Assembly (NCBI GenBank): GCA_031271905.1
Contig: JAISUT010000056.1
Location: 41,856-105,855 of the forward strand
From: Acidobacteriota bacterium
GTDB taxonomy: Bacteria; Acidobacteriota; UBA6911
DNA length: 64,000 nucleotides
Direction: 5' to 3'
Positions 45,451-54,220 of this stretch are shown in pieces (the first letter of the stretch is position 1; every line of letters starts with the position of its first letter). Both the position numbers and the translations under genes were made by a program. The notes beneath the pieces are model-generated. The model did not search any database. It was not told where the DNA came from and saw only the letters and a list, made by a program, of their open reading frames with translations.

Positions 45451-46494
45451 GTGGGACATAATCCTTTGATTACGATTGCTGTGGACGGCATGGGGAGCGA
45501 CAACGCCCCCGCCAGCGAGGTCGAGGGCGTCGTCTCCGCCGTGAAGGCTTGGGACGTGAAGGTGCTCCTTGTCGGGAAGGAGTCCGTCCTCGCTCCGCTT
45601 CTCAAAGAGGGGGGCGGGGAGGGCCTGCCCATCGAGGTGCGCAACGCCTCCGAGGTGGTGGCGATGGACGAGCCCCCTACGGCGGCATTGCGCAAGAAGC
45701 GCGACTCCTCCATCCGCGTCGCCGCCGACCTGGTGCGCACGGGCGATGCCGTGGGGCTGGTCAGCGCGGGGAACACGGGCGCCGTCATGGCGACCTCCAA
45801 GTTGGTGTTCGGCATGGTTCCCGGCGTGGACCGTCCGGCGCTGGCGACGGTGCTGCCCACGCTCACCGGCCACTCGGTGATGCTCGACGTGGGCGCCAAC
45901 GTGGCGTGCAAGCCCCACCACCTCGTGCAATTCGCCGTCATGGGGCACCTGTTCAGCAAGAAGATCGTCGGGGTCGCGAGCCCCCGCGTCGGGCTGATGT
46001 CGGTCGGGGAGGAGGAGTCCAAGGGCAACGACCTGGTCAAGGAAGTCCACCAGATACTCAAGCAGGCCAACCTGAATTTCATCGGCAACGTGGAGGGGCG
46101 GGACATCTACGGCGGCCGCGTCGATGTGATCGTCTGCGACGGCTTCACCGGCAACGTGGCGCTCAAGACCAGCGAGGGGCTCATCGAGGCGATGCTCAAG
46201 CTCATGCGGGAGGAGCTGTCGCGCGACATGCAGGCGAAGCTGGGCGCGGCGCTCAGCCGGCAGGCGTTCCGGCGGCTCAAGAAGCGGCTCGACTACTCGG
46301 AATACGGCGGGGCGCCGCTCTTGGGGTTGCGCGGGGCGTCGATCATCTGCCACGGCCGTTCGAGCGGCAACGCCATCAAGAACGCCATCCGGGTGGCGAA
46401 GGAGTTCGCCGAAAAACAGGTGGAGCCGATGCTGGAGGCGGAGCTGGGCAAGATCGACAGCGAAGCGTACGGGAAGTCGAAGACGTCGGAATAA
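45451..46494 (+). CDS. plsX: Phosphate acyltransferase PlsX
   Basis: 347 residues with a GTG start. The front MITIAVDGMGSD-like motif (ITIAVDGMGSDNAP) is diagnostic, as are SAGNTGAVMA, LDVGANVACKP, VCDGFTGNVALKTSEG and GGAPLLGLRG. It converts acyl-ACP to acyl-phosphate for PlsY in phospholipid synthesis. The ribosome site is weak (GAAACGG), maybe because the repeat element displaced the original spacer. No fabH follows; acpP comes 111 bases later. Confidence 0.96.
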   Translation: MGHNPLITIAVDGMGSDNAPASEVEGVVSAVKAWDVKVLLVGKESVLAPLLKEGGGEGLPIEVRNASEVVAMDEPPTAALRKKRDSSIRVAADLVRTGDAVGLVSAGNTGAVMATSKLVFGMVPGVDRPALATVLPTLTGHSVMLDVGANVACKPHHLVQFAVMGHLFSKKIVGVASPRVGLMSVGEEESKGNDLVKEVHQILKQANLNFIGNVEGRDIYGGRVDVIVCDGFTGNVALKTSEGLIEAMLKLMREELSRDMQAKLGAALSRQAFRRLKKRLDYSEYGGAPLLGLRGASIICHGRSSGNAIKNAIRVAKEFAEKQVEPMLEAELGKIDSEAYGKSKTSE

Positions 46495-46605
46495 GGGGAT
46501 GCGCGCGGGCAAGGTGCCGTCGCGGCATCCGGGGCCTCATGCAGGCGCCCGCCGGAAAATGGAAGAATGGAAGAACAGCAGAAAGAGAAGAGGGAGGAAC
46601 GGGGA

Positions 46606-46845
46606 ATGTCATCTTCTGTGGATGAAAAGGTGAAGTCGATCATCGTGGAGCAACTGGGCGTAGGCGAGGCGGAGGTCACCGGGAGCGCGTCGTTCGTGGA
46701 CGACTTGGGGGCGGACTCCTTGGACACGATAGAGCTGGTGATGGCTTTCGAGGAAGCCTTCGGCATCGAGATACCGGACGAGGCCGCCGAGAAGATCAAG
46801 ACGGTGCAGGACGCCGTCAAGTACGTCGAAGACCATTTGAACTGA
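46606..46845 (+). CDS. acpP: Acyl carrier protein
   Basis: 79 residues from the ATG at 46606 (GGGAGGAACGG site). The phosphopantetheine serine is in [15 protein letters not shown], and helix III ends [11 protein letters not shown]. It carries acyl chains in fatty-acid synthesis and is the acyl donor source for PlsX. The fabH-fabD-fabG genes that often stand between plsX and acpP are absent here. Confidence 0.97.
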   Translation: MSSSVDEKVKSIIVEQLGVGEAEVTGSASFVDDLGADSLDTIELVMAFEEAFGIEIPDEAAEKIKTVQDAVKYVEDHLN

Positions 46846-46847
46846 CA

Positions 46848-46919
46848 CCGGGGCGGTTGCGAAAAAACGGACGTCGCGCCGGCGCGCTTGCGCGAGGACG
46901 CCCAGCCGCCCCGGCTTTT
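46848..46919 (+). terminator. Terminator-like hairpin after acpP
   Basis: CCGGGGCGG and CCGCCCCGG form a perfect 9-bp stem enclosing a GC-rich inner hairpin (GCGCGCTTGCGC), followed by CTTTTC. The T-run is short. It separates acpP from etfB. Confidence 0.55.
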
Positions 46920-46992
46920 CCCGTCGCGGCGCGTCCCGTCGTCGAGGTTTTCGCGGACGCCCACTAACCCAGAATCATAACGGAGACATATC

Positions 46993-47769
46993 ATGAAGAT
47001 TGTCGTTTGCGTCAAATATGTTCCAGACACCGCGATCAAGGCGAAAATCGCCGCGAGCGGCAAGGACGTCGATCTCGCGGGGGTCGCCTTCGTGGTGAAC
47101 CCCTATGACGAATTCGCCGTGGAGGAGGCCCTGAAGATCAAGGAGAAGCTCGGCGGGGAGGTCGTCGTCGTAGGCGCGGGCGCGGAAGCTGCGACCCAGG
47201 GGTTGCGCACTTGCCTGGCGATGGGCGCCGACTCGGCGGTCTTGATCAAAGACCCCGCGCTGGAGAACGCCGACTCGTTCGTCCTCGGCACGGTGCTCGC
47301 CAAAGCCGTCGGCGAGCTCTCGCCCGACCTGATCCTCTTCGGCAAGCACGCTATCGGCGTGGACAACGGCCAGGTGCCCGCAGTCGTGGCGGAACTGCTC
47401 GACCTGCCGCAGGCGTCCGTGGTCACGAAACTCGATGTCACAGACAAGACGTTCGTCGCGGAGCGCGACATCGAAGGCGCGCAGGAAGTCGTCGAAGGCA
47501 GCCTGCCCGCCGTCATCACCGCCCAGAAGGGGCTGAACACGCCGCGCCTGGCGTCCCTCAAGGGGATCATGGCCGCCAAGAAGAAGCAGGTCGTCGTGAA
47601 ATCGACCGCCGACCTGGGGCTGGACGCCGACGCGCTGAAGCCGCGCATCGCGGTGGAGCTGGTCACCCTGCCCCCGTCCCGGCCGCCGGGAAAGGTGCTC
47701 AAGGGCGAGGTCGCCGACACGGTCCCGCAACTTGTCAAGCTGCTGCACGAGGAGGCGAAGGTCATCTAG
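46993..47769 (+). CDS. etfB: Electron transfer flavoprotein, beta subunit
   Basis: 258 residues, typical EtfB. It starts KIVVCVKYVPDTA, has NPYDEFAVEEALKIKE and the signature region VEGSLPAVITAQKGLNTPR in the middle (the anti-codon for the AMP site), plus KGIMAAKKK. With EtfA it accepts electrons from acyl-CoA or other dehydrogenases and passes them on. etfA follows after 69 bases. Confidence 0.96.
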   Translation: MKIVVCVKYVPDTAIKAKIAASGKDVDLAGVAFVVNPYDEFAVEEALKIKEKLGGEVVVVGAGAEAATQGLRTCLAMGADSAVLIKDPALENADSFVLGTVLAKAVGELSPDLILFGKHAIGVDNGQVPAVVAELLDLPQASVVTKLDVTDKTFVAERDIEGAQEVVEGSLPAVITAQKGLNTPRLASLKGIMAAKKKQVVVKSTADLGLDADALKPRIAVELVTLPPSRPPGKVLKGEVADTVPQLVKLLHEEAKVI

Positions 47770-47838
47770 CCCGCAGGCTGGCGAGCCATGCGATAACCAG
47801 GGAATCGAGGGATATTCAAAGGAAATTGGAGGAGAGAA

Positions 47839-48813
47839 ATGGCCCAGGGAATTCTGGTCTTCATCGAGGAGAGGGACGGCAAGGTGAAAAAGCCGTCGCT
47901 GGAGGCGTTGTCTGCGGCGCGCAAGCTGGCCGATCAGGCGGGCGAGAAGGTGACCGCCCTGCGCGTAGGCCCGGGCGAGGCTTCGGAGAATCTGGCGGCC
48001 TACGGCGCCGACCGCGTCGTCGCGGCGTCGCACGACCTGTTGAAATCCTATGCCACCGAGGCGTATGCGGCGACGGTGGCGCAGGTGGTGAAAAACGAGC
48101 AGCCGCGCGTCGTCCTCGGCTCGGCGAGCGCCATGGGCAGGGACTTGCTGCCGCGCGTCGCCGCCAAGCTGGGGGTGGGGCTGGCGCAGGACTGCATCGA
48201 GCTGGCTGCCGCCGGCGGGCAGCTCGAATGCGTGCGCCCGATCTACGCGGGCAAGGCATACGCCAAGGTGAAGCTGTTGCTGGAGCCCGCCATCGCGACG
48301 CTCCGCCCCAACGTGTTCGCGTTGGCCGCGCCTGACGCGGGTCGCACTGCGGAGACGGTGGCGTTCGCGCCGGAGATCGGCGCCGACAAAGTGCGCGCCT
48401 CCGTGAAGGAGGTGAAGGCGGCGGCAGGGCAGAAGCTGGAGCTGACCGAGGCGAACATCATCGTCTCCGGCGGGCGCGGGATGAAAGGACCTGAGAACTT
48501 CCCGGTCATCGAGCAGCTCGCGGACGCGCTGGGCGCCGCCGTGGGCGCATCCCGCGCGGCGGTGGACGCCGGCTGGATAGACCACACGCACCAGGTGGGG
48601 CAGACCGGCAAGACCGTCTCCCCGACGCTGTACATCGCCTGCGGGATCAGCGGCGCCATCCAGCACTTGGCGGGGATGTCCTCGTCCAAGTACATCGTGG
48701 CGATCAACAAAGACCCGGAGGCGCCGATCCTCAGCATCGCCGACTACAGCATCGTCGGCGACCTGTTCGCGGTCGTGCCTGCGCTGACGGAAGAAGTGAA
48801 GAAGCTTTCATAA
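47839..48813 (+). CDS. etfA: Electron transfer flavoprotein, alpha subunit
   Basis: 324 residues. The FAD-binding C-terminal domain has IIVSGGRGMKGPENF, GASRAAVDAGWIDHTHQVGQTGK, YIACGISGAIQHLAGM and INKDPEAPI. No ferredoxin insertion is seen at the N-terminus. GGAGGAGAG precedes the ATG. Neither an ETF dehydrogenase nor an acyl-CoA dehydrogenase is in the window, so the electron partner is unknown. Confidence 0.96.
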   Translation: MAQGILVFIEERDGKVKKPSLEALSAARKLADQAGEKVTALRVGPGEASENLAAYGADRVVAASHDLLKSYATEAYAATVAQVVKNEQPRVVLGSASAMGRDLLPRVAAKLGVGLAQDCIELAAAGGQLECVRPIYAGKAYAKVKLLLEPAIATLRPNVFALAAPDAGRTAETVAFAPEIGADKVRASVKEVKAAAGQKLELTEANIIVSGGRGMKGPENFPVIEQLADALGAAVGASRAAVDAGWIDHTHQVGQTGKTVSPTLYIACGISGAIQHLAGMSSSKYIVAINKDPEAPILSIADYSIVGDLFAVVPALTEEVKKLS

Positions 48814-49073
48814 GGCGCATGCCCCGGAGGGGCGTGGTTTTGAGTGCGCCGTCTGTGGGGCGCGAAGCGCGGAACCGGCAGGCGACCGCGAAGCGGTTGC
48901 GCTGAAGGCAACCGTTTGATGCAGGGTGCAACCCTTTCAGGGTTGGATTCTTTTCTGCAAACGCTTCGCGGTCGCTGTCGGGGCTTCGCCCCGCACCTCG
49001 CAACGCCCCTGTGTTAAACCGTGGTTTGGCGCAGGGGCGGGTTGGCGGTTAATGGCATTGTGGAGGTGATCCG
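48814..49073. repeat. Intergenic palindromic repeat cluster
   Basis: Between etfA and the pgpH-like gene. GCGACCGCGAAGCGGTTGC (48882-48900) and GCAAACGCTTCGCGGTCGC (48957-48975) are 19-base inverted arms with one mismatch. Then GGGGCTTCGCCCC forms a hairpin (48979-48991). The same two motifs occur together at 18957-18991. An inner stem (AACCCTTTCAGGGTT, 48929-48943) is also present. It can fold into a large cruciform and probably terminates or stabilises transcripts. No gene is seen. Confidence 0.6.
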
Positions 49074-51425
49074 ATGGCAGCCTCCGGCGGTTTTGAGAGA
49101 TGGGTGGAACGCCCGCGCCAGCAATGGCATCTGGAACTGCTCCGAAATCTGCGCAGCGGCCTGGGCTGGTGGGATCTGCTCATCGGCTTCGCCGCCACCC
49201 TGGGCATCGCCCTGGTCCTCATCGGCTTCCGCCACCAGAGCATCCCGCGCTACGAGGCGGGGCAGTTCGCCGACCGCGACGTGCGCGCCTTCCAGGACGT
49301 CACCTACAAGGACGTCGCCGCCACCGCGCTCAAACAGGCGGAGGCGCAGGCGTCCGTCCCCGCCGTCTACCAGATCGAGACCGAGTTGATCGACGGCAAG
49401 GTGCAGTCCCTCACTTCGGCGTTCGCCGAGGCGCGCGACCTCTTGGCTGCAAGCGAGGCGGTTTCCGATTCGGGCGAAAAGAAGGCGGATCGCGACCGGT
49501 TGCTCGAAGAACTCCACAAGAAGCTGGGGCGCGTCTTCCCCCGCGACACCCTCGAAGTCCTCCTGCGCTACAATTTCAGCCCGGCGTTGGAAAGCAGCCT
49601 CGTCCGGCTTTTGGACGGCATCCTGCGCGACGGCGTCATCGGCGACCGCGGGGAGTTGCTGAAGGATTTGCGGACGGGGGTGGTGGTGCGCGACGGCGCG
49701 ATGCAGATGGAGCGCCCCCTGTCCGACGCCTGGCTCAAGCCCGACGTCTCCGCCGCCAAGGAGCTGTTGCGCAAGACCCCGCTGAACTTCCGGGGGCTTT
49801 CCGCGCGGGAGCAGACGACGCTCGTCCAGTTCCTGGAGTCGCAACTGGTGCCGACCCTGGTCTGCGACCGCGAGGAGACGGGCGAGCGCCGCCGCGAGGC
49901 GTCGGAGAACATCCGCCCCGTGGAGGTTCGGATCAAGCAGGGGCAGATCATCGTCCGCGCCGAGGAGCAGGTGACCGACAAGGTGCAGCAGCAGCTCGAC
50001 GCCCTGCGCACCTTGCGCGAACCGCGCTCGCTCCTGGGGCAGGCGCTGGGCTACTTCATCCTCGCCGTCATCCTGGTCTACTCGCTCTGGCGTTATTTCT
50101 TTTACTACCAGCAGCATGAAAAGCGCATCCGCAGCCGGACGGTGCTGATCCTGTGCGTGCTCGTCTTCGAGCTTTTCGTCATGCGCCTGGGCACGGCGTT
50201 GGCGGACATCCTCAACGAGCGCTTCCAGGACGCGCTGGATCCGTCCATGCTGTATTGCGGCATCCCGTTCGCCTTCGGCGCGGTGCTGGTCACCCTGCTG
50301 GTGGACATCAACCTGGGCGTCGTCGCCTCCATCATGCTGGCGGTGATCACGGGGCTGTTCTACGGCAGCGCGGACTTGGGCGCCTATTGCATGATCGGGT
50401 GCATCGCGGGCATCTACGGCATCCGCCAATACAAGGACCGCGCGGCGATCTTGAAGAGCGGGCTGACCGTCGGGGCCGCCAACCTGCTGACGCTGGCGGC
50501 CATCGGGCTGTTGCGCCAGTCGTCCGTCGATTTCTCCGGCGTCCTGGCGTTCTTCGCCCTCGCCATGCTGAGCGGCGTGGTCGGCTCCGCCCTCGCCTCC
50601 ATGCTGCTGCCGGCGCTGGAGGCGATATTCCGCGCGACCACCGACGTCAGGCTCCTGGAGCTGTCCAACCTCAACGCCCCCGTCTTGCGGCGCCTGGCGG
50701 TGGACGCGCCGGGGACGTACCACCACAGCCTGATGCTGGCGACCTTGGCGGAGGCCGCCGCCGAGGCCATCGACGCCAACCCCCTGCTGGTGCGCGTGGG
50801 CGCCTACTACCACGACATCGGCAAGCTGGAGAAGCCCGACTACTTCGTCGAGAACCAGAGCCGCGGCGGCAACCGCCACGAGGAGCTGTCGCCGAACATG
50901 AGTTGCCTGGTCATCGCCAGCCATGTCAAGGACGGCCTGCATTTCGCGAAGATGGCGGGCTTGCCGCCGCGCATCAGCGATATGATCCCCCAGCACCACG
51001 GGACGCGCATCATGACCTTCTTCTACAAGAAGGCGCTCGACGCGGCGGGGGGGGACAAGAGCAAGGTCGTGGAGGCCGACTTCCGTTATCCCGGGCCGCG
51101 CCCGCAGAGCCGCGAGGCCGCCATCCTGATGATGGCGGATTCCATCGAGGCGGCGTCGCGCACGATGGGGGAGGCGCCCGCGCCCGCGCAGATAGAGGGG
51201 ATGGTCGATCGCGTGGTGGACGCCATCGTCGCCGACGGGCAGCTCGACGAGTGCGACATCACCATGCGGGACATCGCCTCGGTGAAGGCGAGCTTCTTCA
51301 AAATCCTCGCGGGGTCTTTCCATCACCGCATAGAGTATCCAGGGTATGACTTCAAGAACAGGAAAGAGGACGCCCCCGGCGGCGACCATCCCGGTGCGGA
51401 ACCGCCAAAGGCGCGTCGGGATTGA
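49074..51425 (+). CDS. 7TM-HD family membrane phosphohydrolase (PgpH-like)
   Basis: 783 residues. One N-terminal membrane segment (about 35-53) precedes a large extracytoplasmic 7TMR-HDED domain (to about 315). A block of about seven membrane segments follows (about 320-510). The cytoplasmic HD domain has APGTYHHSLM, YYHDIGKLEKPDYF, HEELSPNM and MMADSIEAASR. PgpH of Listeria hydrolyses cyclic di-AMP; this architecture suggests the same, but it is inferred. The Shine-Dalgarno GGAGGTGATC is near perfect. It overlaps ybeY by 80 bases. Confidence 0.9.
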   Translation: MAASGGFERWVERPRQQWHLELLRNLRSGLGWWDLLIGFAATLGIALVLIGFRHQSIPRYEAGQFADRDVRAFQDVTYKDVAATALKQAEAQASVPAVYQIETELIDGKVQSLTSAFAEARDLLAASEAVSDSGEKKADRDRLLEELHKKLGRVFPRDTLEVLLRYNFSPALESSLVRLLDGILRDGVIGDRGELLKDLRTGVVVRDGAMQMERPLSDAWLKPDVSAAKELLRKTPLNFRGLSAREQTTLVQFLESQLVPTLVCDREETGERRREASENIRPVEVRIKQGQIIVRAEEQVTDKVQQQLDALRTLREPRSLLGQALGYFILAVILVYSLWRYFFYYQQHEKRIRSRTVLILCVLVFELFVMRLGTALADILNERFQDALDPSMLYCGIPFAFGAVLVTLLVDINLGVVASIMLAVITGLFYGSADLGAYCMIGCIAGIYGIRQYKDRAAILKSGLTVGAANLLTLAAIGLLRQSSVDFSGVLAFFALAMLSGVVGSALASMLLPALEAIFRATTDVRLLELSNLNAPVLRRLAVDAPGTYHHSLMLATLAEAAAEAIDANPLLVRVGAYYHDIGKLEKPDYFVENQSRGGNRHEELSPNMSCLVIASHVKDGLHFAKMAGLPPRISDMIPQHHGTRIMTFFYKKALDAAGGDKSKVVEADFRYPGPRPQSREAAILMMADSIEAASRTMGEAPAPAQIEGMVDRVVDAIVADGQLDECDITMRDIASVKASFFKILAGSFHHRIEYPGYDFKNRKEDAPGGDHPGAEPPKARRD

Positions 51426-51861
51426 CCTCCGGGCGGTCGAGCGCTTCGCCGCCGCCGCCCTCGAATCGCTCGGCATGTCCGGCGGGACGTTTGAGATCGC
51501 GTTCGTCGGCGCCGCCGCCATGCGCCGCCTGAACCGCGACTGGCGCGGGAAGGATCGCGCCACCGACGTGCTGAGCTTCGCCTACGGGGGCGAGGTCGTC
51601 TGCGGCGCGCCGCTGCTGGGCGAGGTCGTCATCGCGCCGGAGGTCGCCGTGCGCTTCGCCGAGGCTTACGGCGTCGCGCCGGAGAAGGAGATAAGAAAAT
51701 TGCTCGTCCACGGCCTGTTGCATCTAATGGGTTACGACCACGAGGCCGATAACGGGGAGATGCAGCATAAGCAGAGGCAGGTGCTGCGCCGGCGGTTTTT
51801 CGCGGAGCCGCCGCCATTGTTGGCGCCGGTTCCCGCGCCGGCCCGGGGGAAGAGCCGATGA
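51346..51861 (+). CDS. ybeY: Endoribonuclease YbeY
   Basis: 171 residues. The zinc-binding catalytic motif is HGLLHLMGYDHE, and the RATDVLSFAY segment is conserved. It matures 16S rRNA 3' ends and acts in ribosome quality control. The ORF start overlaps the upstream gene by 80 bases; an internal start cannot be excluded, but conserved regions begin after about residue 25, so the true start may lie further in. It overlaps the CorC-like gene by four bases (ATGA). Confidence 0.93.
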   Translation: MTSRTGKRTPPAATIPVRNRQRRVGIDLRAVERFAAAALESLGMSGGTFEIAFVGAAAMRRLNRDWRGKDRATDVLSFAYGGEVVCGAPLLGEVVIAPEVAVRFAEAYGVAPEKEIRKLLVHGLLHLMGYDHEADNGEMQHKQRQVLRRRFFAEPPPLLAPVPAPARGKSR

Positions 51862-53138
51862 ACGTCTTGCAAGGCCTCGAATTGACGGTCGCCGTCGTCG
51901 CTTTGGGGCTTGTCGTATTCTTCTCGCTGATCGAGAGCGCCATCTCCCAGTCCGGGGCGCTGACCTTGCGCATGTTCCTGGAGAAGCCGGAGCGCCGCCC
52001 CTCGCCCCTGCTCCCCGTGGTGCTGGAGGACAAGGGGCGCATCTTGGTGCCGCTGTATTTCGGGACGCAGACGGCGGCGGTCGTCTACATCGTCCTGACC
52101 ACGCACCTCTGCCTGCAATTCCTCGACATGTGGCGGGGCCTTGGCGCCGCCTTCGCCATCTGCGTCCTGGTCACGTTGCTTTTCCGCCAGTTCTTGCCGC
52201 GCCTTTTGACGCAGGGGGAGCCGGAGCGGAAGCTGTCGAGGCTCCTGCGCCTGTTCCGCCCCTTCTACCTGGCGTTGAGACTGCTGGTCGCCCCCGTGGC
52301 GTTGGCGTTGAGCATGCACCGGCAGAAGCAGGAGGAGGAGAACGGCGGGGACGAGGGCGGGGACGAGGAGGCGACCGAGGAGGAGATCCACGCCTACCTC
52401 CAAGCGGGCGAGGACGAGGGGATCATCGAGGAGGAGGACTCGCGCCTGATCCAGTCGGTCGTCGAGTTCGGCAACACCTTGGTGCGCGAGGTCATGACGC
52501 CGCGCACCAAGATCGTGGCGTGCGAGGAGGCGACGACGCTCTCGGAGCTGTGCGACCTCATGGTCAGGCGCAGCCACTCCCGCATCCCCGTCTACCGGGG
52601 GGACATCGACCACATCGTGGGGGTGGTCTACATCCGGCGGCTGATGGCGCAGTACATCAGGGCGCGACACCTGCGCGGCGGAGGTGACGAGTCCATCGCC
52701 CCCGTCGTCCGCCCGGTGCTGTCCGTGCCCGAGACCAAGCCGGTGGCGAAGCTGCTGAAGGAGCTCCAGGAGCGGGGCGACCACGTCGCCATCGTCATCG
52801 ACGAGTTCGGAGGGGTCGCGGGGATGGTCACGGTCGAGGATCTGGTGGAGGAGATCGTCGGCGAGATCTGGGACGAGGACGAGGTCAAGGTCAAGAAAGT
52901 GGTCGCGGAGGACGCCCGCACCTTCGTGGTGCATGGGAGCGCGGAGATATCCGACATCGACGGGTTGGCCGAGATGGTGTCCGAGGAGATGAACTGCTCC
53001 ACGGTGGCGGGCTTGGTGATCGCGCACCTGGGGCGGGTGCCGGCTACGGGGGAGACCTTCGAACTGGAAGGGGTGCGGGTGCAGATACTGGACGCGGACA
53101 TGAAGAAGATACACCGCCTCCGCATCCGCCTCCCGTGA
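51858..53138 (+). CDS. CorC/HlyC-type CNNM-CBS membrane protein
   Basis: 426 residues. A DUF21/CNNM membrane part (about 5-150, four hydrophobic stretches) is followed by an acidic linker (EEENGGDEGGDEEATEEE). Two CBS domains follow (REVMTPRTKIVACEE, SHSRIPVYRGDIDHIVGVVYI; DHVAIVIDEFGGVAGMVT). A CorC_HlyC C-terminal domain (about 340-425) ends the protein. Such proteins are tied to magnesium or divalent-cation export. It closes the pgpH-ybeY-corC operon. Confidence 0.92.
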   Translation: MNVLQGLELTVAVVALGLVVFFSLIESAISQSGALTLRMFLEKPERRPSPLLPVVLEDKGRILVPLYFGTQTAAVVYIVLTTHLCLQFLDMWRGLGAAFAICVLVTLLFRQFLPRLLTQGEPERKLSRLLRLFRPFYLALRLLVAPVALALSMHRQKQEEENGGDEGGDEEATEEEIHAYLQAGEDEGIIEEEDSRLIQSVVEFGNTLVREVMTPRTKIVACEEATTLSELCDLMVRRSHSRIPVYRGDIDHIVGVVYIRRLMAQYIRARHLRGGGDESIAPVVRPVLSVPETKPVAKLLKELQERGDHVAIVIDEFGGVAGMVTVEDLVEEIVGEIWDEDEVKVKKVVAEDARTFVVHGSAEISDIDGLAEMVSEEMNCSTVAGLVIAHLGRVPATGETFELEGVRVQILDADMKKIHRLRIRLP

Positions 53139-53316
53139 CGTGCGGGGTCTGCAAACCCCTACGGCACCATGGATGCCGTCCCCGCGGCACATGCGCGGGG
53201 CCTCGGGCGGGGACGGCTTCCCATGGCAGGTCACTTCTCCCGATAGAACGCGACCCCTGGCGATCTATCCGAAAACCGGCTTGTTTTCCATGCGCGCGAA
53301 GACCGCCATGGCCCCC

Positions 53317-53877
53317 TTATTCCCCCAGGGGGATCAGCACGCCTGTAGACCAGCGCATGTCGTGGCGGAATCTTTCGCTCGCGTGTATCGGCAGATAGTC
53401 GAATTGAAAGACCCGCCAGCCGACGTTCGGGGAGAATCTCCAATCGATGCCGCCGCCGAACGCCATGGCGAAGCCGTTCGCCGTGCGTCCGCGGGCGCCG
53501 GGGAGGTCGTCGTCGATGCGGGCGAAACCGGCCAGCGCATGGCCGAAGAAATCGACGCTCCCGCCCCGCTTGGTGAATTGGGGGCCGGCCAGGAACGTGT
53601 AGCGGCGCGAGTGCCCCCAGTCCTTGGCGTTGCCGAACGCGAGCCCGACGTCCGCTTTGACGCCGAGCGCGGGGTTGAGGTTCTTTGCGAAGCTGGCTTC
53701 GACCCCCTTGGAGCCGATCCAGTTGTCGCCGTCGGTGTTGACCATGTACGGTTCGCGGATTTGTTGGGCGGAGAACCCTGCGAAGACCTCATATTTCGCG
53801 AACCCGTCTTCGGCGAAGACGGCGGGCGCCATGCACAACGTCAAAATACCTATCCCTGCCAACAGTTTTACCCTCAT
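53317..53877 (-). CDS. Outer-membrane beta-barrel protein
   Basis: 186 residues. A signal peptide ends at APAVFA. The mature protein alternates short amphipathic strands (YEVFAGFSAQQIRE, RYTFLAGPQFTK, WRVFQFDYLPIHA, RWSTGVLIPLG), as in small eight-stranded OmpA-like porins of this size. A conserved GxAxxFGGGIDWRF stretch supports the barrel. It is transcribed divergently from the diheme gene. The role is unknown. Confidence 0.82.
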   Translation of the reverse strand: MRVKLLAGIGILTLCMAPAVFAEDGFAKYEVFAGFSAQQIREPYMVNTDGDNWIGSKGVEASFAKNLNPALGVKADVGLAFGNAKDWGHSRRYTFLAGPQFTKRGGSVDFFGHALAGFARIDDDLPGARGRTANGFAMAFGGGIDWRFSPNVGWRVFQFDYLPIHASERFRHDMRWSTGVLIPLGE

Positions 53878-54220
53878 TGCAAATCCTCCGTTGCATTTCG
53901 GCGCGGGACGCCCGCCGGGGCGGCCGCGCCGTCGTTAGTTCGCCTCCCGCAAGGGCCGTCGCCCTTGTTCCGTGTATTAATACCGATAACGCCGATTTTT
54001 CTTTTTTTTGACCGGGAGGGGGCGGTCGGCTCCTTGATCGAGACGGCGCAGGGGCGTCGAATGGCGCGAAACGGCGCGAATGGAAACGCCAAAGGTGACT
54101 CGCGGACATTCGCGTCATTCGATGACAAAAAAACCTGTAACATCCTGTATGATCACCGGCATGGCAAACCTTGGAAGAGGTGCATGGTGAATTCGTAAAT
54201 TAGGGGATAAGGAGAAGGCA
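53878..54220. promoter_or_regulatory. Divergent promoter region
   Basis: 343 bases between the barrel gene and the diheme gene. It is relatively A+T-rich near 53973-54010 (TATTAATACCG, TTTTTCTTTTTTTTGACC) and 54121-54150 (GACAAAAAAACCTGTAACATCC then TATGAT). TATGAT at 54147-54152 is a possible -10. No gene and no clear Fur-type operator is seen. Confidence 0.4.

Noticed and set aside
49014-51563. 849-codon minus-strand frame opposite pgpH
   Set aside because: Antisense of a gene with intact HD motifs.
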